Below are positions 1 through 6,665 of a DNA stretch of 13,221 nt, in pieces. Each line of letters starts with the position of its first letter. Within the stretch, counting starts at the first letter, position 1. A program made the translations under genes and the position numbers. This stretch comes from Planctomycetaceae bacterium (GTDB lineage Bacteria; Planctomycetota; Planctomycetia; Planctomycetales; Planctomycetaceae): NCBI GenBank assembly GCA_016795125.1, contig JAEUIG010000392.1, forward strand, positions 1-13,221, in the 5' to 3' direction. The notes under the pieces are model-generated. The model was not told where the DNA came from. It searched no databases and saw nothing but the letters and a program-made list of their open reading frames with translations.

Positions 1-216
1 GGTCAGCCGCCCGCCACCAATGGTGTGGCAGTTCATGCAGTTCTGCCGGAAGTAATCGGGCGTGTCCTGAGCGAGCGCCGTTGAAGCGGCGGCGAGAACC
101 GCGAGGCCTGCGGCCATCGCGGGATTCAGCAAGCGGGCTGCGAATCGATGGAAACACGCACCTGTCCGGCGCGGGGCTGGTCGATTGTGGCGGGAATTGT
201 GGGAGGTTGTGGTCAT
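1..216 (-). CDS. c-type cytochrome, N-terminal part (cut by window edge)
   Basis: Reading leftwards, an open frame encodes a signal peptide followed by a class I heme-binding motif. From the ATG at 117-115 the protein begins MAAGLAVLAAASTALAQ and continues with DTPDYFRQNCMNCHTIGGG; CMNCH is a CxxCH covalent heme c site. The frame stays open up to an ATG at 216-214, which adds an Arg-rich stretch before the hydrophobic core. I used that longer start because it supplies the positively charged n-region, and a GGGGCGG lies just upstream of it; the shorter start is possible. The product should be a periplasmic electron carrier or the cytochrome domain of a larger enzyme. The rest of the gene lies outside the window, so its partner cannot be told. 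It diverges from the NO-response operon and may share its control region. Confidence 0.75.
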   Translation of the reverse strand, partial: MTTTSHNSRHNRPAPRRTGACFHRFAARLLNPAMAAGLAVLAAASTALAQDTPDYFRQNCMNCHTIGGGRLT

Positions 217-391
217 CTGCCGCCCCGGCATCGAGGGTGCGTACCGCTCGTTTCGGATACGGTACACGGCCAAATTAAGGAGTACAAGACACTCATGTCC
301 TGTTTCTTACTGCTGAGAAAACGAAGCGAGAATCAGCGTCTGAAGCCAACTGGATTTCCCAGGATTGCGAACCTGTTGTTTCTCGCCACAT

Positions 392-402
392 AAATGTATC
401 TT
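392..402. promoter_or_regulatory. NsrR-like half-site in the divergent promoter region
   Basis: The 11 bases AAATGTATCTT are, on the other strand, AAGATACATTT. This differs at one position from the AAGATGYATTT half-site known for enterobacterial NsrR, the NO-sensing Rrf2 regulator. Only one half is good: the 11 bases to the left (380-390) do not form the matching inverted half. A weak -10-like TATCTT (397-402) overlaps the site, with TTGTTT (376-381) about 15 bases upstream, so binding there could autoregulate the regulator gene. This is motif matching by eye. The planctomycete protein may recognise a different sequence. Confidence 0.35.
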
Positions 403-472
403 ATTGTCATGATCCTTAGAGATGACGTGCGTTTGCCTCATCCACGCCGTCAGTGCAACCGCCAGAACGCAA

Positions 473-922
473 ATGCTTTCCCAGACCGCTGAGTACGCAC
501 TTCGGGCCATAGTCATCCTGGCACGATCCGCACCCGAATCGCGCACCAATCAGCAGCTTGCCGAGCTCACTCAGGTGCCAGCCGCCTACCTGCCCAAAGT
601 GATGCAGAGCCTGCGGAAAGCCGGCCTCGTCCGCGCGCAGCGCGGCCTGGGCGGAGGTCTGCGGCTGGCACGGCCGGCGGACTCCATCACCTTGCTGGAG
701 GTCGTCAATGCCGTCGATCCGCTGCTGCGGATCGTCGAATGCCCCCTGCGGTTGAAACAGCATTCCGGCCGGCTGTGCAACCTGCATCGCAAACTCGATG
801 AAACCGTCGCACTGGCTGAACGCGTACTGCGTGAGACGACATTGGCCGACATGCTCAACGACATCGACGGTCCCGGCCCGTTGTGCCAGCGCGGGCCGGA
901 GGCTCTCGTGACCCTCACCTGA
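473..922 (+). CDS. Rrf2-family (NsrR-like) transcriptional regulator
   Basis: The 149-residue product is a typical-length Rrf2 winged-helix regulator, probably an Fe-S or redox/NO-responsive repressor of the genes behind it. It starts with the family hallmark MLSQTAEYALRAIVILA, which is why I chose 473 over an in-frame ATG at 422. The recognition and wing region is visible as LAELTQVPAAYLPKVMQSL (about 29-47) and RGLGGGLRLARP (57-68). Its cluster region has Cys90 and Cys102, matching the outer two cysteines of the NsrR C-x5-C-x5-C pattern. The middle cysteine is absent (Gln96, then His97), and Glu7 occupies the place of the N-terminal Asp/Glu ligand. There is no clear ribosome site. It leads an operon, ending 14 bases before the RIC gene, so NO sensing is likely but inferred. 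Confidence 0.85.
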   Translation: MLSQTAEYALRAIVILARSAPESRTNQQLAELTQVPAAYLPKVMQSLRKAGLVRAQRGLGGGLRLARPADSITLLEVVNAVDPLLRIVECPLRLKQHSGRLCNLHRKLDETVALAERVLRETTLADMLNDIDGPGPLCQRGPEALVTLT

Positions 923-936
923 TGGAGGAGAGTTCC

Positions 937-1662
937 ATGACGCTCGCAAACGACACCTTCGAAACCGTCGCCGAACTCGTCCGGCAGCGCCCGGAACGCA
1001 GCCGTATCTTTGAGGAACTCGGGATCGACTTCTGCTGCCACGGCCACGTCCCGCTCGACCGGGCCTGCGTACTGAACGGACTCGATCTGGTCGACGTGTG
1101 CCGTCGCCTGGAGGAGGCGGAAGCGGCCGTGACCGGTGCGGAACGCGACTGGACGTCGGCGTCGCTGACGGAACTCACCGAGCACATTGTGGAATTGCAC
1201 CACCGCTACCTGCGGCGCGAACTGCCGCGGCTGGCGGGCCTGATCGACCGCGTTCTCGACGCTCACGGTGAACACCACCCCGAGCTACGCAACGTGCGGG
1301 AAGTCTTCGCCGGTCTCCAGTGCGAACTGCTGTCTCACATGCTGAAGGAGGAACAGGTTCTGTTCCCGATGATTCGCCAACTCGAGCGGACCCCCGCCGA
1401 TGAGCGCGGCAATCTGCGGTTTCACTGCGGCACGATCGGCAATCCGATCGCCATGATGGAGCACGAGCACGACACAGCGGGCAAGGCGCTGCAACAACTC
1501 GACCGCCTGACGCATCACTACCAGCCGCCCGACGATGCCTGCCCCACCTACCGGGCTCTGCTCAGTGGGCTGGAGCAAGTCCAGTCCGACCTGCACCTGC
1601 ACATCCACAAGGAAAACAACATCCTGTTCCCCGCAGCGGCCGCACTTGAGCCGCGCGCCTGA
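937..1662 (+). CDS. RIC/YtfE-type iron-sulfur cluster repair di-iron protein
   Basis: This 241-residue protein matches the RIC (YtfE/ScdA) family, cytoplasmic di-iron hemerythrin-like proteins that restore Fe-S clusters after nitric-oxide or oxidative damage. The N-terminal DUF542-type domain carries the Cys-Cys signature in GIDFCCHG (Cys33-Cys34). The hemerythrin-like bundle has the expected ligands: His89 (ELHHRYLRRELP), His134 and Glu138 (SHMLKEEQVLFP), His178 (MEHEHD), and His222 and Glu226 (LHIHKENNILFP). All six positions known from E. coli RIC appear present. The start at 937 has a strong GGAGGAG site about 7 bases upstream and gives the family's normal N-terminus. It lies 14 bases after the Rrf2 regulator and directly before the MobB gene, so all are probably co-transcribed. 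Confidence 0.93.
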   Translation: MTLANDTFETVAELVRQRPERSRIFEELGIDFCCHGHVPLDRACVLNGLDLVDVCRRLEEAEAAVTGAERDWTSASLTELTEHIVELHHRYLRRELPRLAGLIDRVLDAHGEHHPELRNVREVFAGLQCELLSHMLKEEQVLFPMIRQLERTPADERGNLRFHCGTIGNPIAMMEHEHDTAGKALQQLDRLTHHYQPPDDACPTYRALLSGLEQVQSDLHLHIHKENNILFPAAAALEPRA

Positions 1663-1721
1663 CTTTGCGACTGCAGCCACCTCTTGTCCATTTTTCCATC
1701 GTTGGACCGTCGACCACTCCG

Positions 1722-2309
1722 ATGCCAAGGGATCTAGTTCCGCCGCGCGTGCACATCGTCGGTCGCAGGAACAGCGGCAAGACCACGCTGATTTGCGAAC
1801 TGATCGCCGCCATTTCACAGCAGGGACTCAACGTCGGCAGTATTAAACACACGCCGCACCGCCACGAGTTCGACCATCCCGGAAAGGACTCGCACCGGCA
1901 CCGCGCCGCCGGTGCGTGTGCAGCGGGGATTATCTCTCCCGACGCCGGCGCCGTCTTCTGGACGATCCCTCCAGAGTACGACCGCGAACAACGGTACGCC
2001 GCCCTGCTGCGGATGTACGTCGAATGCGACATCGTGCTCGTCGAAGGAGACACACAGACCGCCGCGCCGAAAGTCGAAGTCTGGAGGAGCGCAGTCGGAC
2101 TTCCCCCCTTTGCCTCTGAGGGGCTCGCGGTGCACGCAGTCATCTCCGACGACACGACGGACCTCGCCCCGGAACTCTGGCCCCGCGCCGACATCCATGG
2201 ACTGAGCCGCAATATCCTGCGGCTGGCCTCGCGCAGCCCCCGGCTCGATCAAGGACTGCCCGCTGGTTCACAGCACGAAACGCAAGAGGACGCAGTCGCG
2301 TCCTGCTGA
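1722..2309 (+). CDS. mobB: MobB-like molybdopterin-guanine dinucleotide biosynthesis adapter
   Basis: The 195-residue product is a P-loop GTPase of the MobB type, which assists MobA in attaching GMP to molybdopterin to form the bis-MGD cofactor. The Walker A motif is GRRNSGKTT near the N-terminus, after VHIVG. Other family segments are GSIKHTPHRHEFDHPGKDSH, with the Asp/His-rich loop following the P-loop domain, and VLVEGDTQTAAPKVEVWR. I chose the ATG at 1722 because it puts VHIVGRRNSGKTT near the N-terminus as in relatives; a TTG at 1665, two bases after the RIC stop, is also open. Neither has a good ribosome site. It ends 9 bases before norZ. No molybdoenzyme gene is in the window, so its place in a NO-reduction operon is unusual. 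Confidence 0.85.
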   Translation: MPRDLVPPRVHIVGRRNSGKTTLICELIAAISQQGLNVGSIKHTPHRHEFDHPGKDSHRHRAAGACAAGIISPDAGAVFWTIPPEYDREQRYAALLRMYVECDIVLVEGDTQTAAPKVEVWRSAVGLPPFASEGLAVHAVISDDTTDLAPELWPRADIHGLSRNILRLASRSPRLDQGLPAGSQHETQEDAVASC

Positions 2310-2318
2310 GGGAATAAC

Positions 2319-4550
2319 ATGAGACGACTCTGGATCGGCTTCGCGTCGGTGATGGTCCTTTCGTTCCTGGTCCTGGGTTGGATCGGAACCCGCATCTACC
2401 AGGAGAAGCCGCCGATCCCGGCCCGGGTCGTGACGACGGACGGCGCGGTCCTTGTAGACGAAGGCGAGATTGCGGCCGGCCAGAATGTCTGGCAGTCACT
2501 CGGCGGCATGGAGGTCGGTTCGGTCTGGGGACACGGCAGCTATGTCGCTCCCGACTGGACTGCCGACTGGCTGCACCGCGAGGCGACGTTCATTCTCGAT
2601 CGCTGGGCCAACGACGAGTTTGTAACCGCGTTCGCTCAACTCGACGGCGAGCGACAGGCTCAACTGCAAGGGCGCCTCGCGCAGGAGATGCGGACGAATA
2701 CCTACGACCCCGCCACCGGTGCCGTCACCGTTTCGCCGGTCCGGGCGGAGGCATTTCAAGCGAACCTCGCGCACTACTCCGACGTGTTTGCCAACGGCAA
2801 GGCCGAATACGCCATTCCGGCAGGAGCTGTCAGCGATCCCGACCGCTTGCAGAGACTCTCCGCGTTTTTCTTCTGGTCGGCCTGGGCCGCCACCACGAAT
2901 CGTCCGAACGACGAGATTACCTATACCCACAACTGGCCGTACGAGCCGCTTGTCGGCAATCGCCCCACGGGTGAAACGGTCGTCTGGACCGGTGTGAGCA
3001 TCATCATGCTGCTGGCGGGCATCTCGGCGATGGTCTGGTGGTACGCCGCCCGCAAGGCCGAAGAGGACGCGCCGCTCCTGCCGGACGCCGACCCGCTGGG
3101 GAAATGGGTGGCGACCCCATCTCAGCAGGCGACGATCAAATACTTCTGGGTCGTGGCCCTCCTCATTCTGCTGCAGATGCTGCTCGGCGTGGTGACGGCC
3201 CATTACGGCGTCGAAGGAGACGGGTTCTACGGGATTCCGCTGTCACAGTGGCTCCCCTACAGCGTGACCCGGACCTGGCATGTGCAGATGGGCTTGTTCT
3301 GGATTGCCACGGCGTGGCTGGCGGCGGGACTGTTCATCGGCCCGCTTGTCAGCGAACACGAACCGAAAGGGCAACGCCTGGGAGTCAACATCCTGTTTGT
3401 GGCGCTGCTCGTCGTCGTGGCCGGGTCGCTGACCGGACAGTGGCTGAGCGTCCACAACCAGCTGTCGGACCGTGTGTCGTTCTACTTCGGCCATCAAGGT
3501 TACGAGTACGTCGACCTGGGGCGGGTTTGGCAGCTGGCCCTGTTTGCAGGTCTGCTGCTGTGGTTCGGCCTGATGGTTCGCGTCTTGCTGCCGGCGCTGC
3601 GCCGCACCGGCGAGCAGAAGCAACTTGTGACGCTGCTCACTGTGGCCAGCGCCGCCATCGCGCTGTTCTACGGCGCGGGACTGACATGGGGCCAGCACTC
3701 GCACCTGTCGATGGTCGAATATTGGCGCTGGTGGGTGGTCCACCTCTGGGTCGAGGGTTTCTTCGAGGTCTTCGCGACGACGGTCATTGCCTTCTTCTTC
3801 ATGCGACTGGGCCTGATCCGTCCCGGCATCGCCGCGGCGGCGGCGCTGCTGTCGGCGACGATCTTCCTGTCGGGCGGCATCATCGGCACCTGCCATCACC
3901 TGTACTTCTCCGGCACCCCCACGGTCGCCCTGGCCTTTGGATCGGTGTTCAGCGCCCTCGAGGTCGTACCGCTGGTGCTGGTGGGATTCGATGCGATGGA
4001 CGACCTGCGGCGCTCTCACCAGACGCAGTGGGTCCGGCAGTACAAGTGGCCGATCTACTACTTCGTCGCGGTCGCCTTCTGGAACATGATCGGGGCGGGA
4101 CTGTTCGGCTTCATGATCAATCCACCGATCGCCCTGTACTACATGCAGGGCCTCAACACAACGCCGCTGCACGGACACGCCGCGCTGTTCGGCGTGTACG
4201 GCATGCTCGGCATCGGCCTGATGCTCGTCTGCCTGCGGGCGTTGATTCCTGGCCGGGAATGGAAGGACGGCCTGCTCAAGTTTTCGTTCTGGTCCCTGAA
4301 CGGCGGCCTGATGATGATGTGCGTGCTGAGCCTATTGCCGGTCGGCCTGATGCAGACCTGGGCCTCCGTCGACCACGGCTACTGGTATGCCCGCAGCCCC
4401 GAGTTCATGCAGACGGACGTCATGCAGACCTTGCGGTGGCTGCGCGTGCCGGGGGATACCGTGTTCTTCGTGGGCGCCGTAGCGCTGGTGCTGTTCGTGG
4501 CGGGCCTCAAGACCGGCCACTCGTTTCGAAAGTCGACGGGAGCGCCATGA
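2319..4550 (+). CDS. norZ: quinol-dependent nitric oxide reductase (qNOR)
   Basis: The 743-residue membrane protein is a full-length qNOR, reducing two NO to N2O with electrons from quinol. A first membrane helix (residues 1-25) is followed by a ~200-residue soluble domain replacing the NorC cytochrome, including GQNVWQSLGGMEVGSVWGHG, and then a heme-copper-oxidase-type catalytic core with about 12 more helices. Likely ligands are His321 (TWHVQMG) and His620 for low-spin heme b, His618 (PLHGHAALFG) for heme b3, and His475 (VHLWVEGFFEVFATT), His526 and His527 (GTCHHLYFSGTP) for the non-heme iron. Glu479 and Glu482 are the conserved acidic residues near FeB. No CxxCH is present, as expected for the quinol type. 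A GAGGGA site precedes the ATG and overlaps the upstream stop. It is the last sizeable gene of the operon. Confidence 0.96.
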   Translation: MRRLWIGFASVMVLSFLVLGWIGTRIYQEKPPIPARVVTTDGAVLVDEGEIAAGQNVWQSLGGMEVGSVWGHGSYVAPDWTADWLHREATFILDRWANDEFVTAFAQLDGERQAQLQGRLAQEMRTNTYDPATGAVTVSPVRAEAFQANLAHYSDVFANGKAEYAIPAGAVSDPDRLQRLSAFFFWSAWAATTNRPNDEITYTHNWPYEPLVGNRPTGETVVWTGVSIIMLLAGISAMVWWYAARKAEEDAPLLPDADPLGKWVATPSQQATIKYFWVVALLILLQMLLGVVTAHYGVEGDGFYGIPLSQWLPYSVTRTWHVQMGLFWIATAWLAAGLFIGPLVSEHEPKGQRLGVNILFVALLVVVAGSLTGQWLSVHNQLSDRVSFYFGHQGYEYVDLGRVWQLALFAGLLLWFGLMVRVLLPALRRTGEQKQLVTLLTVASAAIALFYGAGLTWGQHSHLSMVEYWRWWVVHLWVEGFFEVFATTVIAFFFMRLGLIRPGIAAAAALLSATIFLSGGIIGTCHHLYFSGTPTVALAFGSVFSALEVVPLVLVGFDAMDDLRRSHQTQWVRQYKWPIYYFVAVAFWNMIGAGLFGFMINPPIALYYMQGLNTTPLHGHAALFGVYGMLGIGLMLVCLRALIPGREWKDGLLKFSFWSLNGGLMMMCVLSLLPVGLMQTWASVDHGYWYARSPEFMQTDVMQTLRWLRVPGDTVFFVGAVALVLFVAGLKTGHSFRKSTGAP

Positions 4551-4627
4551 GCACCCGCGACAGTGACCTATGGCTCAATCATGCTGCGGGCCGCGAGCAA
4601 ATCAGTTCCCTGCAATCGGGTTCATAA
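4547..4627 (+). CDS. 26-residue ORF overlapping the norZ stop (hypothetical or gene remnant)
   Basis: An ATG overlaps the norZ stop codon in an ATGA arrangement and opens 26 codons (MSTRDSDLWLNHAAGREQIS, then SLQSGS) before a TAA. ATGA overlap is the classic layout for translational coupling, so an operon gene may once have started here. The reading is too short and polar to assign a function. It may be a truncated N-terminus whose remainder was lost when the downstream region was rearranged, a real small protein, or chance. The following glycoside hydrolase starts 30 bases later and has its own ribosome site. Confidence 0.3.
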   Translation: MSTRDSDLWLNHAAGREQISSLQSGS

Positions 4628-4657
4628 GTCGGTGCATCACTGGGCGAGGGTTTGACA

Positions 4658-5752
4658 ATGGATCTGCGAACAACTCCGCTTTTGAGCTATTCGCTATCTC
4701 TATTGTTCATGTTGGTCTTCGATTGCAGAGCATGGCCAGCGGACATTGAGACCGTGGCGATTGCCCACGACCACCAGGGATTCGTCCTGGTTCCCTCAGG
4801 TGACCGCTACGTTCCGTGGGGCCACAACTACGGTTCAGTCGACATCTTGGAACGTCTGGCCACGAATCCTGCCAGGGTCGAGCAGGATTCTTCCGAGATG
4901 AAGGCTGCTGGAACGACCGTTGCTCGGATTCACCCCGAGCTGCCAGCAATCCTGACCGCGCCAGACGCGGCCGACCCACAAGCACTCAACCAACTCAGAA
5001 AGCTCCTCACGATTGCCGAAAGCACGGGGATCCATCTCAAGATTACCGGGCTGGCCTGCTACAAGATCAAGAATCGCCTTGCCTGGTATGATTCAATGGA
5101 TGAGCAGGATCGCTGGAAGACGCAGGCATTTTTTTGGGAGACCATCGCCCAGACCTGTGCTGAGAGTCCCGCCGTTTTTGCGTATGACCTGATCAATGAA
5201 CCGGCCGCCGTCGGTAAACCTGCCGATGGGTGGTACACAGGCCGGATGGGCGATTTCGAATTCTGTCAGCGGCTGAGCCTGAATCCGGGCAATCGCTCGG
5301 GTGACGATGTTTTTCGCGAGTGGACGACGCGGATGGTGGCCTCCATCCGCAAGCACGACGAAACGCACCTGGTCACGATGGGAATGCTACCGTTTCCGGG
5401 CGCTTATCGGGCTGCAGCGGAACAGTTGGATTTTGTGTCGCCGCATTTGTACCCCAAGTCAGGCAAAGTGGATGACGAGGTTGAACTGTTGCAAAAGTTC
5501 GACTGGGGCAAGCCGATTGTCATTGGCGAAACTTTTCCCTTGAGCTGCGGCGTCGACGACGAACGAGCATTCCTTCTCAAGAGCCGCGCGTTCGCGCACG
5601 GCTGGATCGGGCACTGGCCGGATGAGTCACCTGCGGAATTAGCCGAATTGAAAGAGAGCGGGAACGCCACAATCCAGAATGTCATCTGGCTCTCGTGGGT
5701 GGACCTGTTCAAAGAGATCGGACCGCGGATGCTCGGTGACATAGCCGACTAA
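4658..5752 (+). CDS. secreted GH5-type cellulase-family glycoside hydrolase
   Basis: The 364-residue product has an N-terminal signal peptide (hydrophobic core SYSLSLLFMLVF, likely cleaved after AWPA) followed by a TIM-barrel glycosidase of the clan A, GH5-like type. The probable acid/base is Glu181 in AYDLINEPA, the invariant NEP motif, and the nucleophile is Glu291 in IVIGETFPL. WGHNYGSVD near the N-terminus, the RIHPELP strand and FVSPHLYP fit the barrel. Length is normal for a single-domain enzyme, and no carbohydrate-binding module is seen. The ATG at 4658 has GAGGG 7 bases upstream and is preferred to the TTG two codons earlier. The substrate (a beta-glucan or mannan) cannot be told. 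Wording and codon use look less GC-biased than the NO operon, so it is probably an unrelated unit. Confidence 0.85.
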   Translation: MDLRTTPLLSYSLSLLFMLVFDCRAWPADIETVAIAHDHQGFVLVPSGDRYVPWGHNYGSVDILERLATNPARVEQDSSEMKAAGTTVARIHPELPAILTAPDAADPQALNQLRKLLTIAESTGIHLKITGLACYKIKNRLAWYDSMDEQDRWKTQAFFWETIAQTCAESPAVFAYDLINEPAAVGKPADGWYTGRMGDFEFCQRLSLNPGNRSGDDVFREWTTRMVASIRKHDETHLVTMGMLPFPGAYRAAAEQLDFVSPHLYPKSGKVDDEVELLQKFDWGKPIVIGETFPLSCGVDDERAFLLKSRAFAHGWIGHWPDESPAELAELKESGNATIQNVIWLSWVDLFKEIGPRMLGDIAD

Positions 5753-5913
5753 CAACGATCGCCTGAGCACATGGACGACGCGCCGCGGTGCACCACACCG
5801 ACAGCAATTGCAGACCCGCAAAGTCGCTTCGGTCACATCGTCCGAGCTCTTCTGTTTGAGACGGACCGAAATCGAAGAATTACACGATTCGAGTCACGGC
5901 GAATGAGCGCTTG
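5753..5913. other. intergenic stretch left of the IS66 derivative
   Basis: No terminator, promoter or convincing gene is visible here after the glycoside hydrolase. An ATG at 5771 opens a frame that would run through the miniature element's target site if the insertion were removed. It would give a 97-codon ORF ending at 6279, rich in Arg and without the strong third-position GC bias of neighbouring genes. I do not treat it as a gene. Confidence 0.4.
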
Positions 5914-5922
5914 TGCCGGAGT
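5914..5922. repeat. target-site duplication, left copy
   Basis: TGCCGGAGT sits immediately outside the left inverted repeat of the miniature IS66 element and is repeated exactly on the right side. Confidence 0.75.
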
Positions 5923-6128
5923 GTAACCGTTCACACCGGAGTGACTTCGTCGCGGAATTGAACTTCCCGAAATCTGCGATTTCAGCGACATCTCCGGCAT
6001 GTCGCCCGAACCGCTGATGTCAGAAGAATTCATCGCTCGGCAGTCACCGGAGGCGCAGGCCATCGTCTGCATTTTGCTGGCGAAGTTCAGCAGCCGCCGT
6101 CACTACTGGGCGGGGTGTGAACGGTTAC
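5923..6128 (+). mobile_element. miniature IS66-family derivative with intact terminal inverted repeats
   Basis: The 206-bp element begins with GTAACCGTTCACACC (5923-5937) and ends with its exact 15-bp reverse complement (6114-6128). IS66-family ends characteristically begin GTAA. It is flanked on both sides by the direct repeat TGCCGGAGT (5914-5922 and 6129-6137), directly abutting the inverted repeats. IS66 elements usually duplicate 8 bp, so one base may be chance or part of the end. Inside is the start of a transposase gene resembling planctomycete IS66 TnpC. An internal deletion therefore removed nearly all of the element while both ends survived. It cannot move itself, but a full-length relative elsewhere in the genome could mobilise it in trans. 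Confidence 0.8.
5999..6085 (+). pseudogene. IS66 TnpC-type transposase, N-terminal fragment
   Basis: About 29 codons read MSPEPLMSEEFIARQSPEAQ and then AIVCILLAK, resembling the extreme N-terminus of planctomycete IS66 transposases (a SPEAQAII...LLA helix before the leucine-zipper-like segment). A second in-frame ATG at 6017 could be the original start. After LLAK the frame stays open to 6361, but the sequence no longer looks like transposase: it runs into the right end of the element at 6091-6128. The DNA-binding region, zinc-finger-like part and DDE catalytic domain are absent. The family assignment rests on recognition of this short stretch plus the GTAA ends. Confidence 0.65.
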
Positions 6129-6137
6129 TGCCGGAGT
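6129..6137. repeat. target-site duplication, right copy
   Basis: TGCCGGAGT follows the right inverted repeat of the miniature IS66 element with no gap, matching the left copy over all 9 bases. Because neither copy has decayed, the insertion is probably fairly recent. Confidence 0.75.
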
Positions 6138-6304
6138 CAAGCAGTCGCGAAGCCTATTCGAACTGCGCAACCGCTGGCTGGAAGTGCGGCGGCATCAACC
6201 AACGCATTCTGTGCCAATACCATTCCAGGCAGTTCTGCAAGCAGCGGCGCTCAAGCGACTTGCGAATGCGACCGCCTGAATTTTGGGCCAAGAGGTCGCG
6301 CGCT

Positions 6305-6326
6305 CGCGAAATCTGCAGATTTCGCG
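6305..6326. repeat. 22-bp perfect palindrome
   Basis: The sequence is perfectly self-complementary over 22 bases, built on GAAATCTGCAGATTTC with CGC/GCG added outside. It has no unpaired loop, so as DNA it is a symmetric protein-binding-type site or a potential cruciform, not a normal terminator. A related interrupted form, GAAATC-TGC-GATTTC, lies at 5969-5983 inside the miniature element. The surrounding 6138-6372 stretch has no intact gene that I can support. Confidence 0.6.
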
Positions 6327-6372
6327 CGCTGCCAGTTCACGCTACAGCAATGAACATCTAATAAACAGAAAC

Positions 6373-6399
6373 GCCACACGCGACGTAATCGCGTGTGGC
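6373..6399 (-). terminator. intrinsic terminator for the tRNA-Pro gene
   Basis: GCCACACGCG and CGCGTGTGGC form a perfect 10-bp stem around a 7-base loop. Read on the minus strand, the stem is followed by a T-rich tail (GTTTCTGTTTATT), as expected for rho-independent termination. It lies 12 bases beyond the 3' end of the leftward tRNA gene. Confidence 0.8.
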
Positions 6400-6410
6400 A
6401 TTAGGAGTTA

Positions 6411-6486
<76 letters not shown>

Positions 6487-6524
6487 GGGTTGCTGCAGCC
6501 GGAGGGCCGGCCGAAGCGGGCTGC

Positions 6525-6552
6525 ATTCTAGCAGTCGTCGGAAACCGGTCAA
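6525..6552 (-). promoter_or_regulatory. sigma70-type promoter of tRNA-Pro
   Basis: Reading leftwards, TTGACC (-35, 6552-6547) and TAGAAT (-10, 6530-6525) are separated by 16 bases. The expected start is about 30 bases upstream of the mature tRNA 5' end. The same -10 hexamer and the same spacing occur in the promoter proposed at 12275-12302. Confidence 0.75.
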
Positions 6553-6665
6553 CGCCGTTCGCTCGCGCCTCTGAAAACGGTTGCATCGCGAGACCGAATC
6601 GATCCGGACACGGTCGATCCCCATCACGGCCGACCTCGACTGGACTCCTGCCCGTGACGAAAGGT

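Noticed and set aside
3038..4627. Long overlapping frames on both strands inside norZ
   Set aside because: They are compositional shadows of a GC-rich coding sequence. The norZ frame carries all heme and iron ligands and its membrane helices.
5771..6279. A 97-codon ORF that appears if the miniature IS66 element and one 9-bp repeat are removed
   Set aside because: Frame continuity across the insertion is exact, but the reading is Arg-rich, lacks the strong third-position GC bias of nearby genes and resembles no family I know. Open frames of this size are common by chance in GC-rich DNA.
6129..6360. Small open frames between the miniature element and tRNA-Pro
   Set aside because: They overlap the right inverted repeat or run through the 22-bp palindrome, have no ribosome sites, and no recognisable protein features.
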